DNA of 15,989 nucleotides, taken from the NCBI GenBank assembly GCA_947474205.1, contig CANJIC010000018.1, positions 1-15,989 on the forward strand, written 5' to 3'. Origin of the DNA: Planctomycetaceae bacterium. Lineage in GTDB: Bacteria; Planctomycetota; Phycisphaerae; Phycisphaerales; SM1A02. Of this stretch, positions 1 to 6,925 are shown one piece after another; position 1 is the first letter of the stretch; each line of letters begins with the position of its first letter. The notes beneath the pieces were generated by a model. That model ran no database searches, was not told the origin of the DNA, and saw only the letters and a list, made by a program, of their open reading frames with translations. The translations under genes were made by a program, and so were the position numbers.

Positions 1-276
1 GGCACTGCACACAACTCCGATTGGAAACAGCACGCGTAGACCAAGCCGGTCAAGAAGCAGTCCGCCAGGAATTTGAAATAGTCCATACGAGATGAGAAAT
101 GAAGCGGACACAACGCCCGATTGCAGAAGCGTGAGTCCGATTTCTTTGGCGATCAACGGATGCAATGGAGCGTAAGAAGTCTGCGCTGTGAGCTGATAGA
201 GCACGAATAGTTCAGCGAAAACAAACGCGATCACGCCAGTGCGCATGGAAATAGTTCGCGCTGGTGATGATGACAT
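1..276 (-). CDS. MFS transporter, N-terminal part (cut by window start)
   Basis: The ATG at 276 (minus strand) opens a frame that stays open to base 1, giving the first 92 residues of a longer protein. It begins MSSSPARTISMRTGVIAFVF, followed by a first membrane segment (about residues 13-30), a loop, and a second segment (about 54-75). Next comes GLLLDRLGLR, a good match to the conserved motif A of the major facilitator superfamily between TM2 and TM3 (G-x-x-x-D-R-x-G-x-R), and then the start of TM3. The family are secondary transporters in the cytoplasmic membrane; the substrate cannot be told from this fragment. The gene lies 59 bases downstream of the kinase gene on the same strand, so it could be the last gene of that unit, though no Shine-Dalgarno is evident. 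The rest lies outside the window. Confidence 0.85.
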   Translation of the reverse strand, partial: MSSSPARTISMRTGVIAFVFAELFVLYQLTAQTSYAPLHPLIAKEIGLTLLQSGVVSASFLISYGLFQIPGGLLLDRLGLRVLFPIGVVCSA

Positions 277-335
277 TTGCACGGGCACAGAATACGAAAT
301 GCTAATTATTTGGGTGAGTGGCGTTGTTGGGACTG

Positions 336-1910
336 TTATGCGCGTTGCAATTCCAGAGTGACGGTGTAGCGCGTAGTGGTTTGCGCGGTGCGTAAAGTGG
401 CGCCGATCGCTTGACACATGGAGTCCGCAATAAGAAGTCCAAGTCCACTATGTAGGTTGGTCTGAAGATTCGAACCCTGGTCAGTTGTTTGATTGGTTGG
501 CAAATCAATTGGGTCCCGCGCGCGCAATTGCGCATGACGAGAAGTATCTTGTGCGTTGTTCTTTATTGGATCGTTGGAGTTCTGCGTCTGCCCCGTGGAA
601 TTGCTCATGACCAAATGAATTCGATCATGGTCTGTGTGGCACGCCACGCGAATATCACCTCCGCCTGGCGTGTGTGTCGCGGCGTTCACGCAGAGATTTT
701 CCAAAATCACCGCCAGCATCGCGGCGTCTGCGCGCACGTTTGTTCCGCGCGCAATTGTAAATTCAGTTCGAATGTTGCGGATATGCAGTGGTTCGATTAA
801 GCGTTTCCAAATGGGCGTGAGCGCGCCGCCAACATCAACGCTTTCAAGCGCCACTGTTTCGCGGCCAGATTGAACTCGCGCCAGCCGCAACACGGCGTCG
901 GTGGCGCAGCCCATGCGCAGCGTTGTTTCTAAAACGCTTTGCAGCGCTTGACGATATTCGCCGACTTGCCGTTCCTTGTGTAAAGCCAACTCTGTCACGG
1001 CGCGCAATTCCGCGATCGGCGTGCGCAATTCATGCGCGGCGCTGGCGGCAATTTTCTTTTCGCGCTCAAAGGCGCTCCACACTTGATCAAGCAACTGATT
1101 TACGCGCTGGGCAATCGGCAATAATTCTTGTGGCAAGTTTGTCTCATCAAGTCGTTGCGTGAGATTTTTTGGATTGATGGATTGAATTTTCGCCGCAAGC
1201 ATTGGCAACGGCGCCAATCCGCGCGTAAGTGCGTGGCGCACAATCAACAGCGTGCCAGCAATGAGCACAAGCCCGGCGACCACAAGCGAGTTGCGCAACA
1301 ACGCAAGCGCGCCGTCAATTTCGGCGCTGCTTTGCGCCACAATGAACACAAATTCTTCGTTCACATTGAATGTCGTGGCCGCATCTTGAGTTGAAGCATT
1401 CGCGGTTGCGCGCGCAAGCGCATCGGCGCGAACCAAATTCATCTCCCCATCATTTTCATCATCGGGCGAAGGCGTGTAGCGCAGCGCCAGGAACCGTCCG
1501 CTCTTGCCGCTTGGCAGCGTGGCGGTCCAACTCCAGGTCAACCATGTCGACGCACTGAGAGGAATATTCTTGAGTGTGAGTGAGGCCTGGCCAAGCGAAT
1601 CTGAACGCTCTATCAATTCGCCCGCTTGGTTGTGATTGAGTTTGCAAACTTGAAAGTATTCGTTGGTGGCGCCGGCGCCATATTGCGGCATAGTTTCGTC
1701 CGCGAAATTGAGTTCAGACTTTCCATTCTGTATGACAAGCATTCCCGTAAGCGCCTGAGCGCGAATTTCCAATCCGTTGTCAAGACGGTCTAGAAGTTTT
1801 CCTTGCACAAACATGTACAACAACGCGCCCATCAGCAGCGTTAGTGGAATTAAAAAACCAATCAACATGCCATTCAAGCGCGCTTGAATTGTGGATGGAC
1901 GCGGGTTCAT
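336..1910 (-). CDS. Sensor histidine kinase of a two-component system
   Basis: This 524-residue membrane sensor kinase starts at the ATG at 1910. Residues 14-35 form TM1; about 36-203 are a predicted extracytoplasmic sensor region; 207-225 form TM2, followed by a HAMP-like linker. The dimerisation/phosphoacceptor helix contains AAHELRTPIAELR, with His293 as the expected phosphorylated residue. The N box is ENLCVNAATHTP (Asn405 and Asn409), and a G2-like box SGLGLLIADSMCQAIGA lies near residue 488. The usual DxGxG box is replaced by VMSNSTG at about 434-440. About 48 Asn/Gln/Thr/Asp-rich residues then separate it from the G2 box, making the ATP lid unusually long. Family knowledge: such kinases autophosphorylate on His and pass the phosphate to a partner regulator, here almost certainly the OmpR-type gene 67 bases upstream. 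The signal sensed is unknown; the exported PepSY-like protein nearby is a candidate modulator. Confidence 0.93.
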   Translation of the reverse strand: MNPRPSTIQARLNGMLIGFLIPLTLLMGALLYMFVQGKLLDRLDNGLEIRAQALTGMLVIQNGKSELNFADETMPQYGAGATNEYFQVCKLNHNQAGELIERSDSLGQASLTLKNIPLSASTWLTWSWTATLPSGKSGRFLALRYTPSPDDENDGEMNLVRADALARATANASTQDAATTFNVNEEFVFIVAQSSAEIDGALALLRNSLVVAGLVLIAGTLLIVRHALTRGLAPLPMLAAKIQSINPKNLTQRLDETNLPQELLPIAQRVNQLLDQVWSAFEREKKIAASAAHELRTPIAELRAVTELALHKERQVGEYRQALQSVLETTLRMGCATDAVLRLARVQSGRETVALESVDVGGALTPIWKRLIEPLHIRNIRTEFTIARGTNVRADAAMLAVILENLCVNAATHTPGGGDIRVACHTDHDRIHLVMSNSTGQTQNSNDPIKNNAQDTSRHAQLRARDPIDLPTNQTTDQGSNLQTNLHSGLGLLIADSMCQAIGATLRTAQTTTRYTVTLELQRA

Positions 1911-1977
1911 GCCTTGGTTGGCTCTCGCAATACAATGAAATGTAAATCAATTATGCGTGGCTGAGCGGGATAAATTT

Positions 1978-2658
1978 TCATTTGACTGTGCGCTCCTGCA
2001 ACACATATCCAACTTTTCGACGCGTGTGAATGAGCGCGGGGCACCCGGCGACCGTAAGTTTGGCGCGCAACGCGCACACAGTTGAATCAATTGCGTTGCT
2101 CCACACTTGCGAGCGGTCGTCGTACAAATGTTGCTCTAGTTCATGGCGCGCCACGGGCTTGCCCGCGCGGTGGGCTAGATATTCCAGCAACGCGAATTCG
2201 CGCGGGGTCAGTTCTATGTCGCGCCCACGCACCGATGCGGATTTATTTACTTGGTCAATCATCAACGGTCCAACATAAATCTTTGGCGTTGATTTGCCTT
2301 GGCTTCGACGAATCAGCGCTTGCACGCGCGCCAATAATTCATCTAGCGCGAATGGCTTTACCAAGTAATCATCGGCGCCGCTTTGCAAGCCTAGAACGCG
2401 GTCGTCAATCGCGTCGCGCGCTGTCAACAACAGCACGGGTGTCGCAATTTTTTTGTCGCGCAATTTTTTTAGAACGGACAAACCGTCCAACTCAGGCAGG
2501 CCAAGGTCAAGCACAACTGCGTCATAGTCGCCGGTCTGCGCGTGAATAAAACCTTGTCGCCCATCTGCCACGGCGTCCACGGCGTAGTCGGCCTCGCGCA
2601 ACGCTTGCACAACGCTTTCCCGAATTTTGTCCGAGTCCTCGACGATCAGAATCCGCAT
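1978..2658 (-). CDS. OmpR/PhoB-family response regulator
   Basis: This is a 226-residue DNA-binding response regulator. The start is placed at the ATG at 2658 because the protein then begins MRILIVEDSDK, typical for the family, and an AGGA Shine-Dalgarno lies about 9 bases upstream. A TTG at 2679 in the same frame would add seven residues and is less likely. The receiver domain (1-115) has the acidic pocket Glu7/Asp8, phosphoacceptor Asp51 in VVLDLGLPELDG, Thr79 in LLLTAR and Lys101 in YLVKPF. A winged-helix output domain follows (about 125-222) with the typical ELTPREFALLEYLA and a C-terminal RRKVGYVL hairpin. All key residues are present. It lies between the PepSY-like gene (49 bases upstream) and the kinase gene (67 bases downstream), so the three probably form one transcription unit. 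Overall form resembles the QseB/BasR subgroup; target genes are unknown. Confidence 0.95.
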   Translation of the reverse strand: MRILIVEDSDKIRESVVQALREADYAVDAVADGRQGFIHAQTGDYDAVVLDLGLPELDGLSVLKKLRDKKIATPVLLLTARDAIDDRVLGLQSGADDYLVKPFALDELLARVQALIRRSQGKSTPKIYVGPLMIDQVNKSASVRGRDIELTPREFALLEYLAHRAGKPVARHELEQHLYDDRSQVWSNAIDSTVCALRAKLTVAGCPALIHTRRKVGYVLQERTVK

Positions 2659-2707
2659 GTTGTGAATTCCTATTGGCAAGGACTCGGACGTGATTCAGTC
2701 CTTGTCT

Positions 2708-3295
2708 TTACTTGTTCTCTTTCTTCCAGCCGCTTTTTTCGCCGCCATCTTTGCCATCATTTTCTTCGGCATTGTATTTGTCGGACTCATCTTCAATATT
2801 ACCTGCTGCGTCAAACTTCACTTCGCGCTTCTTGCCATCAATGATCATGTCCATTTCAAAATATGATTTCTGCACAAGGCTGCAATCACCCATGGTGGCG
2901 TTGGGATATTCCATTTTCAGCGACGCCATAGCCGCCGCTGGCAACGTCGTTGTAGCAACTGTGGTTTCAATTTCCATCACGTCGCCCGCTGCTGAAATAT
3001 CCGCGGATGATTTCACGCCAGCCTTTGTGAATTCAATTTCGTACACGGAAATGCCTTCATCTGTTTCCTTGATCACCTTGGTGACAGTGCTGGCATCGGT
3101 CAATTTGCTCAGCGCGGCTTGAACCGCGGCTGGCGCGTCGGTGAATTTGATCTCGACTTCGTTCTTTTCTTCATCACCAAAGTTGGTTGCAAATGTCAAC
3201 GCGCTCATTCCGCCAGCTGCCGCAAGTAAGGCGATCGCCAAGGCGTTTGTTCTCAGAAAATGATTTTGTGTTCGATTTAAAAAGTTCTGTTTCAT
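2708..3295 (-). CDS. Exported PepSY-like domain protein
   Basis: This is a predicted secreted or periplasmic protein of 195 residues. The ATG at 3295 is chosen over a more upstream in-frame start because GGAG sits 7 bases before it and it yields a clean signal peptide. That signal has a basic N-region (MKQNFLNRTQNHFLRTN), a hydrophobic core (ALAIALLAAAGGMSALTF) and likely cleavage after residue 36 (TFA/TNF). The mature part holds two PepSY-like repeats: the first contains VYEIEFTKAGV and ends DISAAGDVMEIE, the second contains YFEMDMIIDGKKREVKFDAAGNIEDE. The C-terminus is a highly charged Asp/Gly/Lys tail. PepSY-type proteins are often encoded beside two-component systems and are thought to act outside the membrane, but their biochemical role is poorly defined. 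Its position first in a regulator-kinase unit suggests a signal-modulating or regulated envelope role (inference). Confidence 0.85.
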   Translation of the reverse strand: MKQNFLNRTQNHFLRTNALAIALLAAAGGMSALTFATNFGDEEKNEVEIKFTDAPAAVQAALSKLTDASTVTKVIKETDEGISVYEIEFTKAGVKSSADISAAGDVMEIETTVATTTLPAAAMASLKMEYPNATMGDCSLVQKSYFEMDMIIDGKKREVKFDAAGNIEDESDKYNAEENDGKDGGEKSGWKKENK

Positions 3296-3442
3296 AGTTG
3301 TGCTCCGATATGTTGTGTTCAGAAAGCTATTGGCACGTTGCCTTAGCGATCGTAGTTGTAACACCAATGCTGCCGCCTACATGACGCTATTGTGATGCGC
3401 CAACATTGTTCCTGCAAAGACCAACCTGTCTACCATGTCAGC

Positions 3443-3808
3443 ATGCATAATCGTTCTGAGTCATCCCCAAGTTTTGTTTCCAAATTTGTGTCGCTGTTCA
3501 CCACGCCTGTTGGCCAATTTCGTTTGGCAGCCATCACTGAGGCATGGTCTTGGGCCGGATTACTTGCGGGAATGTATTTCAAATATTCCGCGGCGGCCAA
3601 TCCAATTGGCGTGCAAATGATGGGGCCCATTCACGGCGGACTTTTTATTTTCTATGTCATCGCCACCATTCGCGTGGCCATGCATATGCGCTGGGGAATA
3701 TGGATAACCATCATTGGAATTTTTGCGGCTTTGCCACCGTTTTGTACCTACTTTTTCGAAGTGTGGATGTTGCGTTCGCGGCGCCTAGAAGTGAAGCCGC
3801 GCTCCTGA
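3443..3808 (+). CDS. DUF3817-family small integral membrane protein
   Basis: A 121-residue membrane protein with about three hydrophobic segments: 28-47 (AAITEAWSWAGLLAGMYFKY), 63-80 (IHGGLFIFYVIATIRVAM) and 84-106. The FRLAAITEAWSW motif, the downstream GPIHGGLFIFYV and the ALPPFCTYFFE ending match the pattern I know for DUF3817, whose function is not established. The start is uncertain. The frame is open upstream to a GTG at 3392 and an ATG at 3395, which would add 16 or 17 residues with no recognisable motif, and no convincing Shine-Dalgarno precedes any choice. I prefer the ATG at 3443 because it starts just before the conserved region. The gene is divergent from the PepSY-like gene, and a short AT-rich hairpin follows it. 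Confidence 0.75.
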   Translation: MHNRSESSPSFVSKFVSLFTTPVGQFRLAAITEAWSWAGLLAGMYFKYSAAANPIGVQMMGPIHGGLFIFYVIATIRVAMHMRWGIWITIIGIFAALPPFCTYFFEVWMLRSRRLEVKPRS

Positions 3809-3874
3809 AGACGCTGGTTGCTGGGCACACGCGCATCTTTCCAATTATGAAATTTTCCAATGCCATGCGTCGTA

Positions 3875-3895
3875 AAAAATTGAAATTCAATTTTT
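3875..3895 (+). terminator. AT-rich hairpin ending in a T run
   Basis: The arms AAAAATTG (3875-3882) and CAATTTTT (3888-3895) are perfect inverted repeats around a five-base loop. The right arm ends in five Ts, so a transcript from the DUF3817 gene would have a hairpin plus a U tract. The stem is mostly A-U and therefore weak. It lies 66 bases after the DUF3817 stop and 37 bases before the next start on the same strand, so it could equally be an upstream regulatory palindrome. Confidence 0.35.
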
Positions 3896-3932
3896 AAGTC
3901 ACTCTGCATCGTAAGCCGTTAGCCTTGCGCAC

Positions 3933-5351
3933 ATGAATCGAATTGCTCTCGTAGCTGGTCCACTTTTTGGAATACTTGCCTGGCTCACTTTTGATCCATC
4001 CATAATCGGCGTGAGCGACATGAGCAGGCCTGGCGCAATCGTCACGGGTCTTCTGGCGTGGATGGCCATATGGTGGGCGACGCAGGTGGTCGATCTTGCC
4101 ATCACCGGGTTATTGCCTGTGATTGTGCTGACTATTTTCAATATCGGCTCCACGCAGGAAATATTGTCGCCCTACGCCAATGATGTGATTTTTCTATTTG
4201 CCGGTGGTTGCACTATTGGATTCGCAATTGAGCGGCACGGACTTGGCCAGCGCTTCATTGCGTTTGTGTTGAGGCATGTCGGCCATTCACCCTCGCGAAT
4301 TGTCGCTGGATTTCTCATCGGCACGTCGCTCTTAAGCGCGTGGGTTTCCAACATGGCTTCCGCGGCCATCATGTTGCCGTTGGCAAGCGCTGCAGTAGCC
4401 TGTTTTGCCCGTGTTTCAATTGAAAAACCAGAGCACACGCGTGCCTTTCATAATTTTGAGCGCGCAGTATTTCTAGCCGTGGCGTATGGCGCAAGCATTG
4501 GCGGAGTGATGACGCTACTTGGTAGTCCACCCAATCCCATCGCCGCTGAGTGGTTGCGCGCCAATGGAAGCAAGATGGATTTTTTAAGTTGGTCCATGAT
4601 CGGCGTGCCCACCGCGCTTGTCATGATGGCGGCTACGTACATTGTTTTTAGCGTCATGTTTCCCACGAAAGGTCTGGCCTCGTCATCCATCACTCTTCCC
4701 ATGAATCACGGACCCATGACGCACGCCGCGAAGATGACCATTGTGATATTTGTCGCGGCCATTATTGCGTGGATTGGTTCGCCATTCATCAAATTATGGT
4801 TGCCCGATGTGAAGTTGCGCGATGGAATGATCGCCATCACCGCCGCGTTGCTGCTGTTCATCATTCCAGAAAAGAAGGGCTCCGATGACGCGATTGTTCC
4901 ATGGGCGCAAACCGCGCGCCTGCCATGGGGCATCTTCGTGTTGTTCGGCGGCGGGCTTTGTCTTGCCGACGCCATGCAGCGCACGGGAGTGTCAAACGCG
5001 GTGGCGCAATCATTCACGGGACTCTCGGTGGTGCCCGCGCCAATCCTGTTGTTCATTATTGTGATCTCGCTTATTTTTGCCAGCGAAATTGCCTCCAACA
5101 CCGCGCTTGTGGCCACCGCGGTTCCAATCGTTGGCGCAATGGCGCCTGGACTTGGAATACCCACGGAACGATTGGTGGTGGCTTGCGCGCTTGCCGCAAG
5201 TTACGCATTCATGTTGCCAGTAGGCACACCGCCGAGCGCGTTGGTGTTTGCCACGGGCCGCGTGCCGCTGAAACAAATGATGCGAGTTGGATTTGTCTTG
5301 AACATGTGCGCCGCCATCATCATCACCTTGGCCTGCTCAATTCTTGCCTAA
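3933..5351 (+). CDS. DASS/SLC13-family anion (dicarboxylate or sulfate) symporter
   Basis: This 472-residue polytopic protein has 11 or more hydrophobic segments. Family signs: IFLFAGGCTIGFAIERHGLGQR (about 86-107) is the typical first half of the sodium-sulfate/dicarboxylate symporter fold. SAWVSNMASAAIMLPLA (135-151) and ASEIASNTALVATAVPI (383-399) occupy the two re-entrant hairpins, each normally with a Ser-Asn-Thr motif that helps bind sodium and substrate carboxylate. GSPPNPI (197-203) and GTPPSALVFATG (431-442) are the paired loops after them. The second SNT (388-390) is intact, but the first reads SNM (139-141). Family members import C4-dicarboxylates, tricarboxylates, sulfate or phosphate with sodium; the exact substrate cannot be named. 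There is no clear Shine-Dalgarno. The gene converges with the AT-rich DUF5690 gene. Confidence 0.9.
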   Translation: MNRIALVAGPLFGILAWLTFDPSIIGVSDMSRPGAIVTGLLAWMAIWWATQVVDLAITGLLPVIVLTIFNIGSTQEILSPYANDVIFLFAGGCTIGFAIERHGLGQRFIAFVLRHVGHSPSRIVAGFLIGTSLLSAWVSNMASAAIMLPLASAAVACFARVSIEKPEHTRAFHNFERAVFLAVAYGASIGGVMTLLGSPPNPIAAEWLRANGSKMDFLSWSMIGVPTALVMMAATYIVFSVMFPTKGLASSSITLPMNHGPMTHAAKMTIVIFVAAIIAWIGSPFIKLWLPDVKLRDGMIAITAALLLFIIPEKKGSDDAIVPWAQTARLPWGIFVLFGGGLCLADAMQRTGVSNAVAQSFTGLSVVPAPILLFIIVISLIFASEIASNTALVATAVPIVGAMAPGLGIPTERLVVACALAASYAFMLPVGTPPSALVFATGRVPLKQMMRVGFVLNMCAAIIITLACSILA

Positions 5352-5374
5352 GCAATATGAAATGAATTTATGGA

Positions 5375-5391
5375 ACTCATTTTGAATGAGT
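5375..5391. terminator. Hairpin between convergent genes (first)
   Basis: A perfect 7-bp inverted repeat, ACTCATT (5375-5381) and AATGAGT (5385-5391), with a three-base loop lies 23 bases after the stop of the anion transporter gene. Being symmetrical, it can form in transcripts from both strands. No long T run follows, so termination is inferred mainly from its location between two converging stop codons. Confidence 0.4.
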
Positions 5392-5400
5392 CGATGCTTC

Positions 5401-5434
5401 GTCACAAATTAAGACAATTCAAGAGATTTGTGAC
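5401..5434. terminator. Hairpin between convergent genes (second)
   Basis: A perfect 9-bp inverted repeat, GTCACAAAT (5401-5409) and ATTTGTGAC (5426-5434), separated by 16 bases. The right arm ends one base from the minus-strand stop codon of the DUF5690 gene. It could act as a terminator for either gene, an RNA-stabilising stem at the mRNA end, or a protein-binding palindrome. No classical T tract follows on either strand. Confidence 0.35.
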
Positions 5435-5435
5435 A

Positions 5436-6743
5436 TCATTGAAGCGCCTTCCCTGCGAAAGTGTTTTGCCTGTTTCTTCCATAAAAGAAGATGACGGTCA
5501 AAGAAAGTATTCCTAAAGAAACTGTTGATTGTGCATATGAAAAATAAATTAGCACTTTACTCCAGTGAAACCCGCTCATAAAAAACTCTTTGTACAACAT
5601 TAATCCCACACTTCCAAGATAACCCGTCGCATCACAGAGGTAAACAAAAAAGCCTGCGTTCGCTTTTATTTTAAACAATGCGATGGTTCTTTCAAACAAA
5701 GCAAGCTGCATGGGGATGTATGACAGGAATAATCCCATTCCTAACAACAGCATCCACCAGAATGCGGAAAGAAGCTGCAATTGAAACATCAACGTGGACA
5801 ATGCCCCAAGCAAAAGTCCAAAACCTATAAGACCGGCGGTAACAAAAAATCCCTTTGTATTACTTTGAATGAGTGACAAGCTCGCTAGGGCAATTAATAC
5901 AATTGCACCGGTGATAATTTCGGTTTGGGCAAATACATCTTTGTTCCAGTTGGCTTCAATTTCTTTCCATATTTCAACAGAAAAATTATCTCTAAAATCA
6001 CGCATTGTGGCTAGCAATACATAGATGATTATAAATCCAAGTAGCCCCAAGCCATAATCACGAAGCACTTTTCTTTTATCTTCGTTGGTCATCGGAGTCC
6101 GAGCTGACCTTGACGCAATATCTTCTGGAGTAGGTGCGGGTATGACTGACAGCATCCAAACAAAAAATAAAAACAGAGGAAAGAAAATAAGCCCTATGAC
6201 GGGGGGAAGCCAAAATTCAGAAAGAGCAGGTATCCAGTCATGTAAATAAAAATAAAATGTTTTTAGAATGCCGGATGAAATAATAAGACTGATACTTAAA
6301 CCCGTTCCCAGTACTTCGGTAGATCTGCGCCCTTCTAGGTAACTAAATACAACTCCCCAAACCATTCCCAGTGGCAGGCCATTGAAAAACAGAAAAATAA
6401 AATTGTAGGGGTATGGAACCAGTCCAAAACACAATAAGGCCGCCTCTGCAATGACAATGAGTAAAATAATCAAATTCCTTCTACTGGCGGCTTTTAATTC
6501 AGATATGACTTTTATTCCAACGAATTTGGACAGCATGTATCCAAATACCTGCGTAATAATCAAAATCGCTTTGTAGTCGATTCCCCAAAGTTTATATTCG
6601 CTGTACGTTCCCGCGCTAAATGGTTTTCGAAATGCGTACATGCAGAAATAGCTTCCGAATGCAGCAACCATGCACCAGGCAATTAAAAAAAATTTGGATC
6701 GGGAAAGCAAGTGCTCTATTTTTGATCCAAGGGTCGTTGTCAC
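5436..6743 (-). CDS. DUF5690-family, MFS-like multi-pass membrane protein
   Basis: This 435-residue protein has about 12 hydrophobic segments. Recognisable signatures are YAFRKPFSAGTY (36-47), ITQVFGYMLSKFVGIKVISE (63-82) and FNGLPLGMVWGVVFSYLEGR (120-139). These match my memory of the DUF5690 family, which is common in Bacteroidetes, looks like a divergent major-facilitator transporter and has no established substrate. The start is a GTG at 6743; the next Met in frame is at residue 25, inside TM1, so the GTG is preferred. It is preceded by an A-rich stretch (TTGAAAATTAAAAA) and no Shine-Dalgarno. Sampled 60-base lines are about 28-45% GC, against 60% or more in sampled lines of the flanking genes, and GCGC steps are rare. 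The reading frame is intact. Transfer from an AT-rich relative is likely. It reads in the same direction as the antiporter gene upstream but is separated from it by 182 bases. Confidence 0.8.
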   Translation of the reverse strand: MTTTLGSKIEHLLSRSKFFLIAWCMVAAFGSYFCMYAFRKPFSAGTYSEYKLWGIDYKAILIITQVFGYMLSKFVGIKVISELKAASRRNLIILLIVIAEAALLCFGLVPYPYNFIFLFFNGLPLGMVWGVVFSYLEGRRSTEVLGTGLSISLIISSGILKTFYFYLHDWIPALSEFWLPPVIGLIFFPLFLFFVWMLSVIPAPTPEDIASRSARTPMTNEDKRKVLRDYGLGLLGFIIIYVLLATMRDFRDNFSVEIWKEIEANWNKDVFAQTEIITGAIVLIALASLSLIQSNTKGFFVTAGLIGFGLLLGALSTLMFQLQLLSAFWWMLLLGMGLFLSYIPMQLALFERTIALFKIKANAGFFVYLCDATGYLGSVGLMLYKEFFMSGFHWSKVLIYFSYAQSTVSLGILSLTVIFFYGRNRQNTFAGKALQ

Positions 6744-6833
6744 TTTTTAATTTTCAAATTGAATGATTCATATGTACAACACCAATATGACTTAGAAATA
6801 TTTGACAATTTTCCAGAGTAGTAAAATTTATTC

Positions 6834-6855
6834 TTGCAAAACTGTCATTTTGCAA
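6834..6855. promoter_or_regulatory. Perfect palindrome upstream of the DUF5690 gene
   Basis: TTGCAAAA (6834-6841) and TTTTGCAA (6848-6855) are perfect 8-bp inverted repeats with a 6-base spacer, 91 bases upstream of the GTG start and 70 bases after the stop of the antiporter gene. The dyad size suits an operator for a dimeric regulator. In the minus-strand transcript it could also form a hairpin followed by an AU-rich segment, acting as a terminator for the antiporter gene. The sequence does not decide between these. Confidence 0.4.
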
Positions 6856-6925
6856 TCACCAATGTAAATGCATTCTCAACTACTTTTAGGCTATATGAAC
6901 AGCTTGGGTTTCAAGGTTGAGCGAT

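Noticed and set aside
500..1260. Recurrent GCGCAATT-like words in the kinase gene as possible dispersed DNA repeats
   Set aside because: They fall in coding sequence at irregular distances and reflect the GCGC-rich codon use of the host; no constant longer unit is seen.
2712..3122. 136-residue plus-strand frame opposite the PepSY-like gene
   Set aside because: Shadow of the minus-strand gene, which has a signal peptide, a Shine-Dalgarno and PepSY-like repeats.
4901..5365. Plus-strand open frame overlapping the 3' end of the anion transporter gene
   Set aside because: Out of frame with the transporter, Arg/His/Cys-rich and without domain features, so a shadow.
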